Shown here: in pieces, positions 1 to 8,659 of the stretch
Layout: each line of letters starts with the position of its first letter
Numbering within the stretch: position 1 is the first letter of the stretch
Assembly: GCA_001429255.1 (NCBI GenBank)
Contig: LMJI01000002.1
Span: forward strand, 297,274 to 361,273
Source of the DNA: Cellulomonas sp. Root930
Lineage (GTDB): Bacteria > Actinomycetota > Actinomycetes > Actinomycetales > Cellulomonadaceae
Reading direction: 5' to 3'
Length of the DNA stretch: 64,000 nt
The notes under the pieces: generated by a model
Databases searched by the model: none
Seen by the model: the letters and a program-made list of their open reading frames with translations, nothing else
Told to the model about the DNA's origin: nothing
Translations under genes and position numbers: made by a program

Positions 1-1
1 C

Positions 2-1189
2 GGCGACGGCGACTCGGGGGGTGACGTCACTCTCGAGTTCTCGCAGTGGTGGGAGCCCGAGCTCCCCGACGGCGCGTTCCGCGAGCTGATGGACAAGTTC
101 GAGGCCGAGAACCCCGGTATCACGGTCGACCTGCTGTCCGGCCCGTACGCCTCGACCAAGGAGCAGGTGGTCGCCGGTGCGGCCGCCGGCACCATGTCGG
201 ACGTCGTCGGCCTCGACGGCGCGTGGGTCAGCGACTTCGCCGACCAGGGCGCGATCACCGACCTGTCCGCGGTCATGTCCGAGGCCGGCTACGACGAGTC
301 GCAGCTGGCCAGCCAGGTCCAGGTGGACGGCAAGACCTACATGATCCCGGTGGTGAACTTCGTCTACCCGATGTTCACCAACGACGACCTGCTGGGCCAG
401 GCGGGCGTCACGGCACCGCCCACCAACCGCACGGAGTTCGCGGACGCCGCGGCCAAGGTCACCAGCGGCGACGCCCACGGGTGGGTGCTCCCGCTCTCGC
501 TCGAGGCTCCGAACGGGATCCAGAACGACGTCATGTCCTGGGTGTGGGAGTCCGGCGGCTCGATGCTCAAGGACGGCCAGCCCGCCCTCACCGACAACGA
601 GGCCGTCACCAGCGCCACGGACTACATCCAGGGCCTGTGGGACGCCGGTGTCATCGCCCCCGGTTCCTTCACCATGAAGGAGCAGGACAAGGTCGAGGAG
701 TTCAGCAACGGCCGGGTCGGCATGATGATCGACTCGCTCGCCCACGTGAACCTGATCCGCGAGTCCAACCCGGACCTGAACTTCAGCATCTCGGCGATCC
801 CGGCCGAGGACGGCTACACCGGCGAGCGCGGCATCCCGTACGCCTCCTGGGGCATCGGCATCGCCGAGAACTCGGAGCACAAGGCCGAGGCGTTCAAGCT
901 CGTCGAGTTCCTCATGAGCGAGGAGACCAACAGCGAGCTGTCGTCGATCGCCAACGCGTTCCCCGGCAACACGACCTCCGTCCCCGACTTCGTCGAGGAG
1001 GACGAGCTGTTCGGCACCGCGTTCGAGATCTACCAGTCGGGGTTCCCGGCCAACGAGTTCACCGGCCTGCCCGTGGCCGAGCAGCTCATGCGCGACTTCG
1101 GCGAGGAGTTCCAGAAGGCGCTCGACGGCCAGCAGTCGATGCAGGACGCCCTCGCCGCGGCCCAGACCAAGTGGGAAGAGGAGTTCTAG
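2..1189 (+). CDS. ABC sugar transporter substrate-binding protein (5' truncated)
   Basis: The reading frame is open from base 2, so the N-terminus, which should carry the lipoprotein signal, lies outside the window. The visible 395 residues resemble family 1 extracellular sugar-binding proteins: an early tryptophan-rich strand (FSQWWEPE), then a long hydrophilic periplasmic-binding-type fold ending in the usual lysine/glutamate-rich helix. It is followed by two MalF/MalG-type permeases, so it is the receptor of a CUT1-type carbohydrate importer. The bound sugar cannot be told from sequence; the downstream isomerase, kinase and aldolase suggest a hexose-type substrate. A perfect hairpin follows the stop codon. 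Confidence 0.9.
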   Translation, partial: GDGDSGGDVTLEFSQWWEPELPDGAFRELMDKFEAENPGITVDLLSGPYASTKEQVVAGAAAGTMSDVVGLDGAWVSDFADQGAITDLSAVMSEAGYDESQLASQVQVDGKTYMIPVVNFVYPMFTNDDLLGQAGVTAPPTNRTEFADAAAKVTSGDAHGWVLPLSLEAPNGIQNDVMSWVWESGGSMLKDGQPALTDNEAVTSATDYIQGLWDAGVIAPGSFTMKEQDKVEEFSNGRVGMMIDSLAHVNLIRESNPDLNFSISAIPAEDGYTGERGIPYASWGIGIAENSEHKAEAFKLVEFLMSEETNSELSSIANAFPGNTTSVPDFVEEDELFGTAFEIYQSGFPANEFTGLPVAEQLMRDFGEEFQKALDGQQSMQDALAAAQTKWEEEF

Positions 1190-1209
1190 GCCACCAGCCC
1201 GGAACGCCC

Positions 1210-1243
1210 GGGCCGCGCCGGACACGCATCGCCGGCGCGGCCC
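1210..1243 (+). terminator. Intercistronic hairpin after the binding-protein gene
   Basis: A perfect 12-bp inverted repeat (1210-1221 and 1232-1243) with a 10-base loop lies between the binding-protein stop and the first permease. There is no T-tract. In binding-protein operons such hairpins usually act as attenuators or mRNA stabilisers that raise receptor levels over permease levels; that role is inferred. Confidence 0.6.
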
Positions 1244-1265
1244 ACCCCCTCAGGGAGAGAGCCCC

Positions 1266-2237
1266 GTGTCCATGTCACAGACCACCAGCCCCGAAGCGGA
1301 GGCACGGCCCACCAAGGCCGCCCCGCCCCCCGGTGCAGACTCCGCCCGGACGCGCACCATCGGCCGGATCAAGCGCACGCTGACGCCCTACGGCTTCCTC
1401 AGCCCCACCGGCGTCCTCCTGATCATCCTGATGGTCACGCCGATCATCATGGTCGTCAGCTACTCGCTGCTCGACCGTGTGATCACCAACAAGAACCCCG
1501 CGTTCGTCGGCTTCGAGAACTACGTCGAGGTGCTCACCGACCCGGTGTTCTTCACCGCGGTGCGCAACACGCTCGTGTTCACCATCTCGTCGGTGGTCGT
1601 GCACTTCGTGATCGGCCTGGCGTTCGCCCTGCTGCTGAACTCACCGCTGCTGGGCAACCGGAGCAAGGCGTTCTTCCGCGTGCTGTACATCCTCCCGTGG
1701 CTGTTCACGGTGGCGATCGTGGCGGTGCTCTGGCGGCTCCTGCTCAGCCCGAACGGGGTCATCAACTACCTGCTCGGCGCCAGCGGGATCACCGACGGCA
1801 ACACCGAGTGGCTGGCCAACCCGTCGACCGCGCTGGCGGCCGTCACGTTCATCAACATCTGGTCCGGCTACCCGTTCTTCATGATCTCGCTGCTGGCCGG
1901 CCTGCAGGGCATTCCCCGTGACCTGTACGAGGCCGCGAAGGTCGACGGCGCGGGCGCACTGGCGCAGTTCCGCAACGTCACGCTCCCGCAGCTGAAGCCG
2001 ATCATCATCTCGATGGCGCTCCTGGACTTCATCTGGACGACGCAGCAGTTCGCGCTCATCTGGATGACCACCGGTGGCGGACCCATCAACTCCACCGAGG
2101 TGCTCTCCACCTTCACGTACAAGCTCGCGTTCACCGAGTACGAGTTCTCCGTCGCCTCCGCGTCCGCGGTCCTCGTGCTCCTCATGTCGATGGTTCTCGC
2201 GTTCTTCTACGTGCGGCACCAGAAGGCGAGGGACTGA
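1266..2237 (+). CDS. Carbohydrate ABC transporter permease (MalF/UgpA type)
   Basis: Inner-membrane permease of 323 residues. A hydrophilic N-terminal tail of about 45 residues precedes six hydrophobic helices. The EAA loop that docks the ATPase reads EAAKVDGAGALAQFRNVTLP near residue 220, the hallmark of binding-protein-dependent permeases. The GTG start at 1266 is preceded by AGGGAGAG; an ATG two codons later (1272) is an alternative. It works with the following permease as a heterodimer. No ATPase gene is nearby, so the transporter probably uses a shared MsiK-like ATPase encoded elsewhere, as is common in actinobacteria. Confidence 0.93.
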   Translation: MSMSQTTSPEAEARPTKAAPPPGADSARTRTIGRIKRTLTPYGFLSPTGVLLIILMVTPIIMVVSYSLLDRVITNKNPAFVGFENYVEVLTDPVFFTAVRNTLVFTISSVVVHFVIGLAFALLLNSPLLGNRSKAFFRVLYILPWLFTVAIVAVLWRLLLSPNGVINYLLGASGITDGNTEWLANPSTALAAVTFINIWSGYPFFMISLLAGLQGIPRDLYEAAKVDGAGALAQFRNVTLPQLKPIIISMALLDFIWTTQQFALIWMTTGGGPINSTEVLSTFTYKLAFTEYEFSVASASAVLVLLMSMVLAFFYVRHQKARD

Positions 2238-2238
2238 G

Positions 2239-3123
2239 ATGACCACGCTGGCCACCCCGGCGCTGACCGCCGAGCGCCCCGCGCTGCGGACACCGCCCAA
2301 GCACACCGGCAAGAAGGTGGCGATCATCGTCGCCCTGGTCGTCGGTGCGTGCTTCTCGGCCCTGCCCGTGCTCTGGATGCTCTCGAGCTCGTTCAAGTCC
2401 AACCCGGAGATCTTCGAGTTCCCGCCGCGTCTCATCACGCCCGGCTTCTCGTTCGACGCGTACACGACGATCCTCACCGACCCGACCAAGCTGCGGTTCT
2501 TCTTCAACAGCTACGTCATCGCGCTCGCGGTGACCGCCCTGTCGCTGATCGTCGCGGTGCACGCGGCGTACGCGTTCAGCCGGTACGAGTTCTGGGGCAA
2601 GAAGACGATCAACGTGGTCGTCGTCTCCGTCCAGGCCGTCCCGCCCATCACGTTGCTGATCCCATACTTCGGGCTCGTCGTGGCGCTCAAGCTCTACAAC
2701 ACCTACCAGGGCCTGATCCTCACCTACATGGTGTTCACGCTGCCTTACGCGATCATCATGATGACGGGGTATTTCAATACGCTCCCCAAGGAATTGGACG
2801 AGGCCGTCAAGGTGGACGGGGCCGGTCCGCTGACCGCATTGTGGCGCATTCTCATGCCCATCTCGGTGCCGGGTCTGGTGTCGGTCGGCGTGTACACGTT
2901 CATGATCTGCTGGAACGAGTTCCTGTTCGCGCTGACGCTGACCAGGACCGAAGACATGCGCACCGTCCCCATCGGCATCCAGCTCCTCATGGGCCAGCAC
3001 TCGTACGAATGGAACGAGATGATGGCGATGAGCATTCTCGGGTGCATTCCCGTGCTGCTTCTCTTCCTCTTCTTCCAGCGCTACTTCATCGGGGGGATGA
3101 CCGCCGGCGCCGTGAAGATCTAG
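2239..3123 (+). CDS. Carbohydrate ABC transporter permease (MalG type)
   Basis: Second inner-membrane permease, 294 residues, with six predicted helices. The EAA loop reads DEAVKVDGAGPLTALWRILM, and the C-terminus GGMTAGAVKI is typical of MalG/AraQ-type subunits. The frame is open further upstream, but the ATG at 2239 lies one base after the stop of the previous permease and gives the family N-terminus, so I chose it. It is co-transcribed with its partner and with the downstream aldolase, which starts 45 bases later after an AGGAAAG ribosome-binding site. Confidence 0.93.
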   Translation: MTTLATPALTAERPALRTPPKHTGKKVAIIVALVVGACFSALPVLWMLSSSFKSNPEIFEFPPRLITPGFSFDAYTTILTDPTKLRFFFNSYVIALAVTALSLIVAVHAAYAFSRYEFWGKKTINVVVVSVQAVPPITLLIPYFGLVVALKLYNTYQGLILTYMVFTLPYAIIMMTGYFNTLPKELDEAVKVDGAGPLTALWRILMPISVPGLVSVGVYTFMICWNEFLFALTLTRTEDMRTVPIGIQLLMGQHSYEWNEMMAMSILGCIPVLLLFLFFQRYFIGGMTAGAVKI

Positions 3124-3168
3124 TACCCCCGATCCTCAGAAACACACACACAGGAAAGTTGACACACC

Positions 3169-4035
3169 ATGTTGATGAACGGCCGAGACCTGCTCGCGGT
3201 GGCGAACGAGAACTACTTCGCCATCCCCGCCTTCAACATCAGCGACTACGCGATGGGCAAGGGGATCTTCGAGATCTCCGAGAAGCTGAACGCCCCGCTG
3301 ATCGTCGCCATCCACCCCGACGAGGTGTCGCACATCGGCGGCGACGCGCTCGCCGCGCTCATCCAGCGCGCGCACCGCTCGTCGGTGCCGGTCGCCATCC
3401 ACTGGGACCACGGCGGCACCTACGAGCAGGTGCTCCTGGCCATCCAGCTCGGGTTCACGTCGGCCATGATCGACGCGTCGATGCAGCCGTTCGAGGACAA
3501 CGTCGCGATCACCACGAAGGTCGTCGACACCGCGCACGCGGTCGGCCTGTCGGTCGAGGGCGAGCTCGGCACCATCGGCAAGCTCGACGAGCAGGCGGAG
3601 GACGGGGTGCTCGTCGACCAGATCGCGTTCACCGACCCCGCCGAGGCCGTGGAGTACGTCCAGCGCACCGGCGTGGACAGCCTCGCGATCGCCATCGGCA
3701 CCGCGCACGGCCTGTACCCGAAGCACGTGACCCCGCAGCTGAGGCTCGACCTGCTGCAGGAGATCAAGACCCTCCTGCCCATCCCGCTCGTGCTGCACGG
3801 CGGCTCGGGCAACCCGGACGACGAGATCGGGCAGTCGGTCAAGCTCGGGGTCAACAAGATCAACATCTCGAGCGACATCAAGGTGGCGTACCACGACAAG
3901 ATGCGAGAGGTGCTGGCGGACACCTCGCTGCGCGAGCCCAACTCGATCCAGCCGCCGTGCATCGCCGCGATGCAGGAGGTCGCCGCGCAGAAGATCCACC
4001 TGTTCGACGCGGCCGGCAAGGCCGACCTGTACTGA
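3169..4035 (+). CDS. Class II ketose-bisphosphate aldolase (GatY/KbaY/FbaA type)
   Basis: Zinc-dependent aldolase of 288 residues that would cleave a ketose (bis)phosphate to dihydroxyacetone phosphate plus an aldehyde. Class II hallmarks are visible: HWDHGG (catalytic Asp and first zinc His) near residue 83, a second His in GTAHGLYPKH, a third in VLHGGSG, and the phosphate-binding NKINISSD stretch. A small-subclass length near 285 fits tagatose- or fructose-bisphosphate aldolases. In this operon it should act after the sugar kinase encoded next. The exact substrate is not decidable from sequence. A second family member lies at 62503-63363 in another operon. Confidence 0.9.
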   Translation: MLMNGRDLLAVANENYFAIPAFNISDYAMGKGIFEISEKLNAPLIVAIHPDEVSHIGGDALAALIQRAHRSSVPVAIHWDHGGTYEQVLLAIQLGFTSAMIDASMQPFEDNVAITTKVVDTAHAVGLSVEGELGTIGKLDEQAEDGVLVDQIAFTDPAEAVEYVQRTGVDSLAIAIGTAHGLYPKHVTPQLRLDLLQEIKTLLPIPLVLHGGSGNPDDEIGQSVKLGVNKINISSDIKVAYHDKMREVLADTSLREPNSIQPPCIAAMQEVAAQKIHLFDAAGKADLY

Positions 4036-4072
4036 CCGAGCCTGACACGACGCGCGAGGGAGCGGCCGACCG

Positions 4073-5263
4073 ATGAGCACGAGGTTCGTGCTGGGCATGG
4101 GTGGCACGGTCGACTACGAGATCCGCTGGGACACGGCCGTGCTGGAGCAGCTCGCTGCGGAGCACGGGATCGGTCCTGAGGACCTCGACCTGTCGGCCCC
4201 GGTCGAGTCGGTGCGCGACCTCGTGCGGAGCCTGCTGGCGTTCGTCCGCGACGGTGTCGGGGGAGAGCGGTTCGTCGCCTCCTCCGACATCGTCGAGGAG
4301 TTCGCCGCGCGCTTCCCCAAGGAGGTCACGCTCGGGGGGACGTGCGTGCGGGCCGCGATCGCCATGGACGTGCTCGGGGTGCCGAGCACGATGCACCTCG
4401 TCTCGATCGACGACAACGTCCGTCGGCTGCTGCCGGCCTCCGTCGACTACGTGTCCAGCGCCACCGAGGACACGCTCGACCCGCACCTGATCGTGCAGTA
4501 CCCGGCGGGGACGCGGGTCCGGGTGGGTGACGTCGAGCTGGTGGCCCCGCACCCCAACCGGATCATCTACGCCAACGACCCGCCGCACCGCGAGCTGCGC
4601 ATCGCCGCCGACCTGCCGGACGCGCTGCGCACGGCGGACGTCTTCCTGCTCTCGTCCTTCAACGTGATCCAGGACCCGGCCACCCTGGAGTCCCGCCTGA
4701 CGCAGGTGCGCGAGGCCATGCGGGTGCTCCCGCCGGACGCCCTCGTCGTGTTCGAGGACGCGGGCTACCACGTGCCGGCGCTGAGCCGGCGGGTCCGCGA
4801 CGAGATGGTGTGGGCCGCCGACGTCTACAGCCTGAACGAGGACGAGATGCAGGCCTACCTCGGCCGCCCGGTGGACCTGCTCGACGCACCCACGGTGGCG
4901 AAGGCCGTGGGGGAGCTGCACGCGCTCGTTCCCGCACCGACCCTCGTGGTGCACACCAAGTACTGGGCGCTCGCGGTCGGGCAGCGGGCGGCGGCGCTGC
5001 GTCCGGCCCTCGTCGGGGGGATCACGATGGCCAGCACCCGGTACAGGCTCGGGGACGGGTTCACCGCGGACGACTACGCCGCCACGCGGGCCATGGCGGC
5101 ACCCGCGGTCGGTCAGCGGGTCAGCGCCGACGTGGCGGACCTGCTCGGCGGCGACGCGTGCGTGGTGCCGGCGCTGGACCTCAGCGACGTCGCGGCGCCG
5201 ACGACGATCGGGCTCGGCGACTCGTTCGTCGGCGGCTTCCTCGCAGCGCTGGACCGGCGATGA
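4073..5263 (+). CDS. ADP-dependent phosphofructokinase/glucokinase family sugar kinase
   Basis: Cytoplasmic sugar kinase of 396 residues in the ribokinase superfold. The C-terminal motif TTIGLGDSFVGGFL carries the catalytic Asp and anion hole. The internal SLNEDEMQAYLG matches the conserved NEDE-type stretch of ADP-dependent PFK/glucokinases, whose length is longer than PfkB kinases. The N-terminus (VLGMGGTVDYEI) is the sugar-contact end. It follows the aldolase by 37 bases and overlaps the next start by four bases. The likely role is phosphorylation of the imported sugar or its phosphate before aldol cleavage; ADP as donor is a family inference. Confidence 0.75.
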   Translation: MSTRFVLGMGGTVDYEIRWDTAVLEQLAAEHGIGPEDLDLSAPVESVRDLVRSLLAFVRDGVGGERFVASSDIVEEFAARFPKEVTLGGTCVRAAIAMDVLGVPSTMHLVSIDDNVRRLLPASVDYVSSATEDTLDPHLIVQYPAGTRVRVGDVELVAPHPNRIIYANDPPHRELRIAADLPDALRTADVFLLSSFNVIQDPATLESRLTQVREAMRVLPPDALVVFEDAGYHVPALSRRVRDEMVWAADVYSLNEDEMQAYLGRPVDLLDAPTVAKAVGELHALVPAPTLVVHTKYWALAVGQRAAALRPALVGGITMASTRYRLGDGFTADDYAATRAMAAPAVGQRVSADVADLLGGDACVVPALDLSDVAAPTTIGLGDSFVGGFLAALDRR

Positions 5264-6201
5264 CCGCCTGGACCGAGCTGACCGACGACGGCCGGGTCTC
5301 CCAGCCGGAGGCCCTCGCCGGCGTCGAGGTCCGGGGTGGCGTGATCGCCGTGCGGCTGGCCGGGGGGCTCGCGTTCGACGTCCTGCCGGGCCGTGGCCTC
5401 GACCTCGGTGCCACGTGGTGGGGCTCGACGCCGGTCGCGTGGCGCTCCCCGAACCCCGTCGACCCGGGACCCGGTCGCGACTGGGAGTCGCGCTTCCTCG
5501 GCGGGCTCCTGGCGACGTGCGGCCCCGACAACATCGGCGAGCCGCGCGGGTCCTCGGGCCAGCACGGTACCCACCACCTCACTCCGGCGACCGACGTGCA
5601 CTGGTCGCGGGAGCGTGTGGGGGACGCCTGGCGGGTGTGCGTGACGGGCACGGTCGCGCACACCTCGCTGGGTGGTCCGCGCATCCTGGTCGAGCGGTCG
5701 ATCCTCGCGCGGACCGGGATCCCGGCGGTCGAGGTCCGCGACGTCGTCCGCAACGTCGGCGACCAGGCCGTCGGGGTCCCGCTGCTCTACCACGTCAACC
5801 TCGGCGCACCGCTGCTGCGCCCCGGCGCGCGCCTGCGGGTCGACGCCGACGAGGCCGTCGTCCGCGAGCCGCTGCCGGAGGGCCGCGACCCCCTGCTGAC
5901 CCCTGCGCCGGCACCTGGTCTGGCGCCGGTCGTCGCCGAGCACCGGGGAGTGCGCGGGGCGCGGGCCACGCTCGTCGGCGACGACGGGTACCCGGACGTC
6001 GTCGTGACCTGGACCGACGCGACGCTGCCGCGGCTGTGCACGTGGAGCTGGCCCGCCCGTGGCGCGTACGTGCTCGGCGTCGAGCCCACCAACGCGCCCC
6101 TGTTCGGCCCGGAGCGGGACCAGCCGCTCGCCGGCGCTCCCGTGCTCGAACCCGGTGCGACCTGGCGCACGGGTGTCCGCATCGCGATCGAAGGACCCTG
6201 A
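5260..6201 (+). CDS. DUF4432 family aldose epimerase-like protein
   Basis: Protein of 313 residues with the beta-rich galactose-mutarotase-like fold seen in DUF4432 proteins: GRGLDLG early, then LATCGPDNIGEP, HGTHHLTPA and a late VEPTNAPLFG stretch. The family is found in sugar catabolic operons and is presumed to interconvert sugar anomers or epimers; its substrate here is unknown. The start at 5260 overlaps the kinase stop as ATGA, implying translational coupling. The frame is open upstream, but that part is a shadow of the kinase gene. Confidence 0.8.
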   Translation: MTAWTELTDDGRVSQPEALAGVEVRGGVIAVRLAGGLAFDVLPGRGLDLGATWWGSTPVAWRSPNPVDPGPGRDWESRFLGGLLATCGPDNIGEPRGSSGQHGTHHLTPATDVHWSRERVGDAWRVCVTGTVAHTSLGGPRILVERSILARTGIPAVEVRDVVRNVGDQAVGVPLLYHVNLGAPLLRPGARLRVDADEAVVREPLPEGRDPLLTPAPAPGLAPVVAEHRGVRGARATLVGDDGYPDVVVTWTDATLPRLCTWSWPARGAYVLGVEPTNAPLFGPERDQPLAGAPVLEPGATWRTGVRIAIEGP

Positions 6202-7187
6202 TGACGTCGCTGTACCTGCCCGCCAACCAGCCCGCCGACCGGTTCTACGCCGGAGGCCGTCAGATCGCCGACTTCCGCGGTACGGGGCCGGCGGCCAGCC
6301 ACGAGCCGGAGGACTGGGTGGGATCGTCGACCTCGGTGTTCGGGCACGAGCCGGTCGGCCTGACGGTGCTCCCCGACGGCCGGCTGCTGCGCGACGCCAT
6401 CGACGCGGACCCTGTCCACTGGCTGGGTGCCGAGCACGTCGCGTCGTTCGGGTCCGACCCGGCGTTGCTGGTCAAGCTGCTCGACGCCGGCCAGCGGCTG
6501 CCGGTGCACGCCCACCCGGACGTCCCGTTCGCCGCCGAGCACCTCGGCCTCGCGCACGGCAAGACCGAGGCGTGGGTGGTGCTCGAACCCGCCCGCGTGC
6601 ACCTGGGGTTCGCGCGGGACGTCGGCGTCGACGAGCTGGCCGGCTGGGTGCGGACGCAGGACACGGACGCGATGCTCGGGGCGATGCACGTGCTCGACCT
6701 CGACGCCGGCGACGCGGTGCTGGTCCCCGCCGGCCTCCCGCACGCGATCGGCCAGGGCGCGTTCGTCGTCGAGCTGCAGGAGCCGACCGACCTGTCGATC
6801 CTGCTGGAGTGGTCCGGGTTCGAGATCGACGGAGCCTCCGACGGGCACCTCGGGCTGGGGTTCGACGTCGCGCTCGCGGCGGTGGACCGGCGTGGCTGGA
6901 CGGCCGACGAGATCGCCCGCTTGCGTGGCGCGACCGCGGCGTCCTCCGGGGACCTGCTGCCCGAGGCGTCGGCGTTCTTCCGGGTCGAGCGGTGGACCGG
7001 TGCGCGCGAGCTCGACGCCGGGCTCGCGGTGCTGGTCGTCGTCGCGGGCGACGGCGCCCTCGTGGCGGCTGGGGAGTCGTCGCCGCTCCGGCGTGGTCAG
7101 ACGGTCCTGCTCCCCGCAGCCGTCGGGCCGGTCGCGGTCGACGGCGACGAGCTCCAGGTGGTCGTCTGTCGTCCGCCTCGGCCCTGA
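6201..7187 (+). CDS. manA: Type I mannose-6-phosphate isomerase
   Basis: Zinc-dependent cupin isomerase of 328 residues interconverting mannose-6-phosphate and fructose-6-phosphate, or acting on a related aldose phosphate. Visible hallmarks are LPVHAHPD (zinc His pair) near residue 99, AEAWVVL-like GKTEAWVVLEP, the later zinc site LPHAIGQG and VELQEPTDLS. The ATG shares one base with the preceding stop, so it is the last gene of the import/catabolism operon. Together with the kinase and aldolase it could carry an aldose to triose phosphates. Substrate assignment beyond the family is inference. Confidence 0.85.
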   Translation: MTSLYLPANQPADRFYAGGRQIADFRGTGPAASHEPEDWVGSSTSVFGHEPVGLTVLPDGRLLRDAIDADPVHWLGAEHVASFGSDPALLVKLLDAGQRLPVHAHPDVPFAAEHLGLAHGKTEAWVVLEPARVHLGFARDVGVDELAGWVRTQDTDAMLGAMHVLDLDAGDAVLVPAGLPHAIGQGAFVVELQEPTDLSILLEWSGFEIDGASDGHLGLGFDVALAAVDRRGWTADEIARLRGATAASSGDLLPEASAFFRVERWTGARELDAGLAVLVVVAGDGALVAAGESSPLRRGQTVLLPAAVGPVAVDGDELQVVVCRPPRP

Positions 7188-7306
7188 CCCGGGGGTTCGC
7201 TCCCTCGCGTTGCATTTTCACCCGATCGGTCGAACGATGGGCGGCACGGGGGATGCTCCGGCCGACGTCAAGGTGAACAACGAAGTTCGACCGAGGGACG
7301 GCAGAG

Positions 7307-8608
7307 ATGCTCAACTCACGACGCACATGGATGGGAGCCGGCGGCGCCGCAGTGCTTGCGGCCGGGCTGGTGACGGGCGGGGTCGCGACGGGGGGTGACG
7401 GCGTCGACCGCGGACGCGGCAACGACCGCGTGGTGGCCAAGAACGTGATCTTCATGGTCGGTGACGGCCTGAGCATCGCGGCGAGAGAGGCCACCCGGCT
7501 CGCGACCGTCGGTCAGGACGGGCAGCTGGAGATGGACTCGCTGCGGTACGCGGGGTGGACGCACACCGACTCGGCGGACCCGGAGGAGGCGGTCACCGAC
7601 TCCGCCGCGGGCGCGACGGCGTTCGCCGCGGGCGTGCGCACGTACAACGGGGCCGTGTCCGTCGACGTCGACGGGAACCCGGTGAAGACCCTGCTCGAGT
7701 ACGCGAACGACCTGCGCAAGGCGACGGGACTGGTGTCGACGGCGCAGGTCACGGACGCCACGCCGGCCGCGTTCGGCTCCCACGTGCCCGACCGCGGCGA
7801 CCAGAGCGAGATCGCGCGCCAGTTCATCGAGGTCACCAAGCCCGACGTCATCCTCGGCGGCGGCGAGGACTGGTGGTACCCCGTGGGCGACCCGGGGGCC
7901 TACCCGGACGACCCGGCGGACCCGCGTCCGGAGGTGAGCAAGAGCACCATCGGCAACCTCGTCGAGCTGGCCGAGGGGGCGGGCTACGACTACGTCAGCA
8001 CCCCGGCGGAGCTCGCGGCGACCGACTCCGAGAAGATCCTCGGGCTGTTCGCCAACGAGGAGATGTTCGAGCAGTTCCCCGAGGGGCAGGGCGACGAGTA
8101 CGCGCCCGTCGTGCCGCTGACGGACATGACGGCGAAGGCGCTCGAGGTGCTCTCCCAGGACCGGCGGGGCTTCTTCCTGATGGTCGAGGAGGAGGCCATC
8201 GACGAGATGGAGCACGCCAACAACGCCGCGCTCACCCTGAAGGCCGGCCAGGCGCTCGACGCCACGGTGGCCCTGGTCCGGCAGTTCGCCGCCTCGCACC
8301 CCGGCACCCTGGTCGTCGTGGTCGGTGACCACGAGACCGGTGGGCTGGCCACCGAGAACGTCTCGTCGAGCGACGAGTCGGGTGACCCGACCAGCACCGT
8401 CCCCGGCGTCCTGCAGAGCCTGGAGGACGGTCCGTTCCCGATCGCGAACAGCGACCTCCAGTTCACGATCGACTGGACGACGAGCGGGCACACCGGCGCC
8501 GCGACGCCGCTGACCGCCGAGGGGCCGGGGGCCGAGCGGCTGGCCCGGTCGCAGGACAACACCGACGTGTTCACGGTCGTCCTGGACGCGATGCGCGGCC
8601 GGCGCTGA
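7307..8608 (+). CDS. phoA: Secreted alkaline phosphatase (PhoA family)
   Basis: Exported phosphomonoesterase of 433 residues. The N-terminus has basic residues followed by an Ala/Gly/Leu-rich hydrophobic segment, consistent with a Sec or Tat signal (RRTW). Catalytic features of the family are present: NVIFMVGDG binds metal, VTDSAAGATAFA holds the nucleophile Ser99, VEEEAIDEMEHANN and GDHETGG supply further metal ligands, and a late SGHTGA His completes the site. It releases phosphate from organic esters outside the cell. The leader (7188-7306) has no convincing PHO box. A strong hairpin follows the stop. Confidence 0.9.
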   Translation: MLNSRRTWMGAGGAAVLAAGLVTGGVATGGDGVDRGRGNDRVVAKNVIFMVGDGLSIAAREATRLATVGQDGQLEMDSLRYAGWTHTDSADPEEAVTDSAAGATAFAAGVRTYNGAVSVDVDGNPVKTLLEYANDLRKATGLVSTAQVTDATPAAFGSHVPDRGDQSEIARQFIEVTKPDVILGGGEDWWYPVGDPGAYPDDPADPRPEVSKSTIGNLVELAEGAGYDYVSTPAELAATDSEKILGLFANEEMFEQFPEGQGDEYAPVVPLTDMTAKALEVLSQDRRGFFLMVEEEAIDEMEHANNAALTLKAGQALDATVALVRQFAASHPGTLVVVVGDHETGGLATENVSSSDESGDPTSTVPGVLQSLEDGPFPIANSDLQFTIDWTTSGHTGAATPLTAEGPGAERLARSQDNTDVFTVVLDAMRGRR

Positions 8609-8611
8609 CGC

Positions 8612-8653
8612 ACGACGAGGGCGGCTGTACAGACGTGCAGCCGCCCTCGTCGT
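8612..8653. terminator. Bidirectional terminator between phoA and the hydrolase gene
   Basis: A perfect 16-bp inverted repeat (8612-8627 with 8638-8653) and a 10-base loop sit between two convergent stop codons (8608 plus, 8660 minus). The symmetrical stem would end transcription from both sides. Confidence 0.85.
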
Positions 8654-8659
8654 CCGCGC

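Noticed and set aside
46..1383. Long alternative frames rich in Arg/Pro/Gly across the window, such as this one over the binding-protein gene
   Set aside because: They are shadows of real genes in very GC-rich DNA: they overlap better-supported genes, contain no domain and are strongly biased in composition.
7200..7306. Possible PHO box before the alkaline phosphatase gene (GTTCGACC and AGGTGAAC elements)
   Set aside because: The elements do not form the 11-base direct repeats of actinobacterial PhoP sites; too weak to call.
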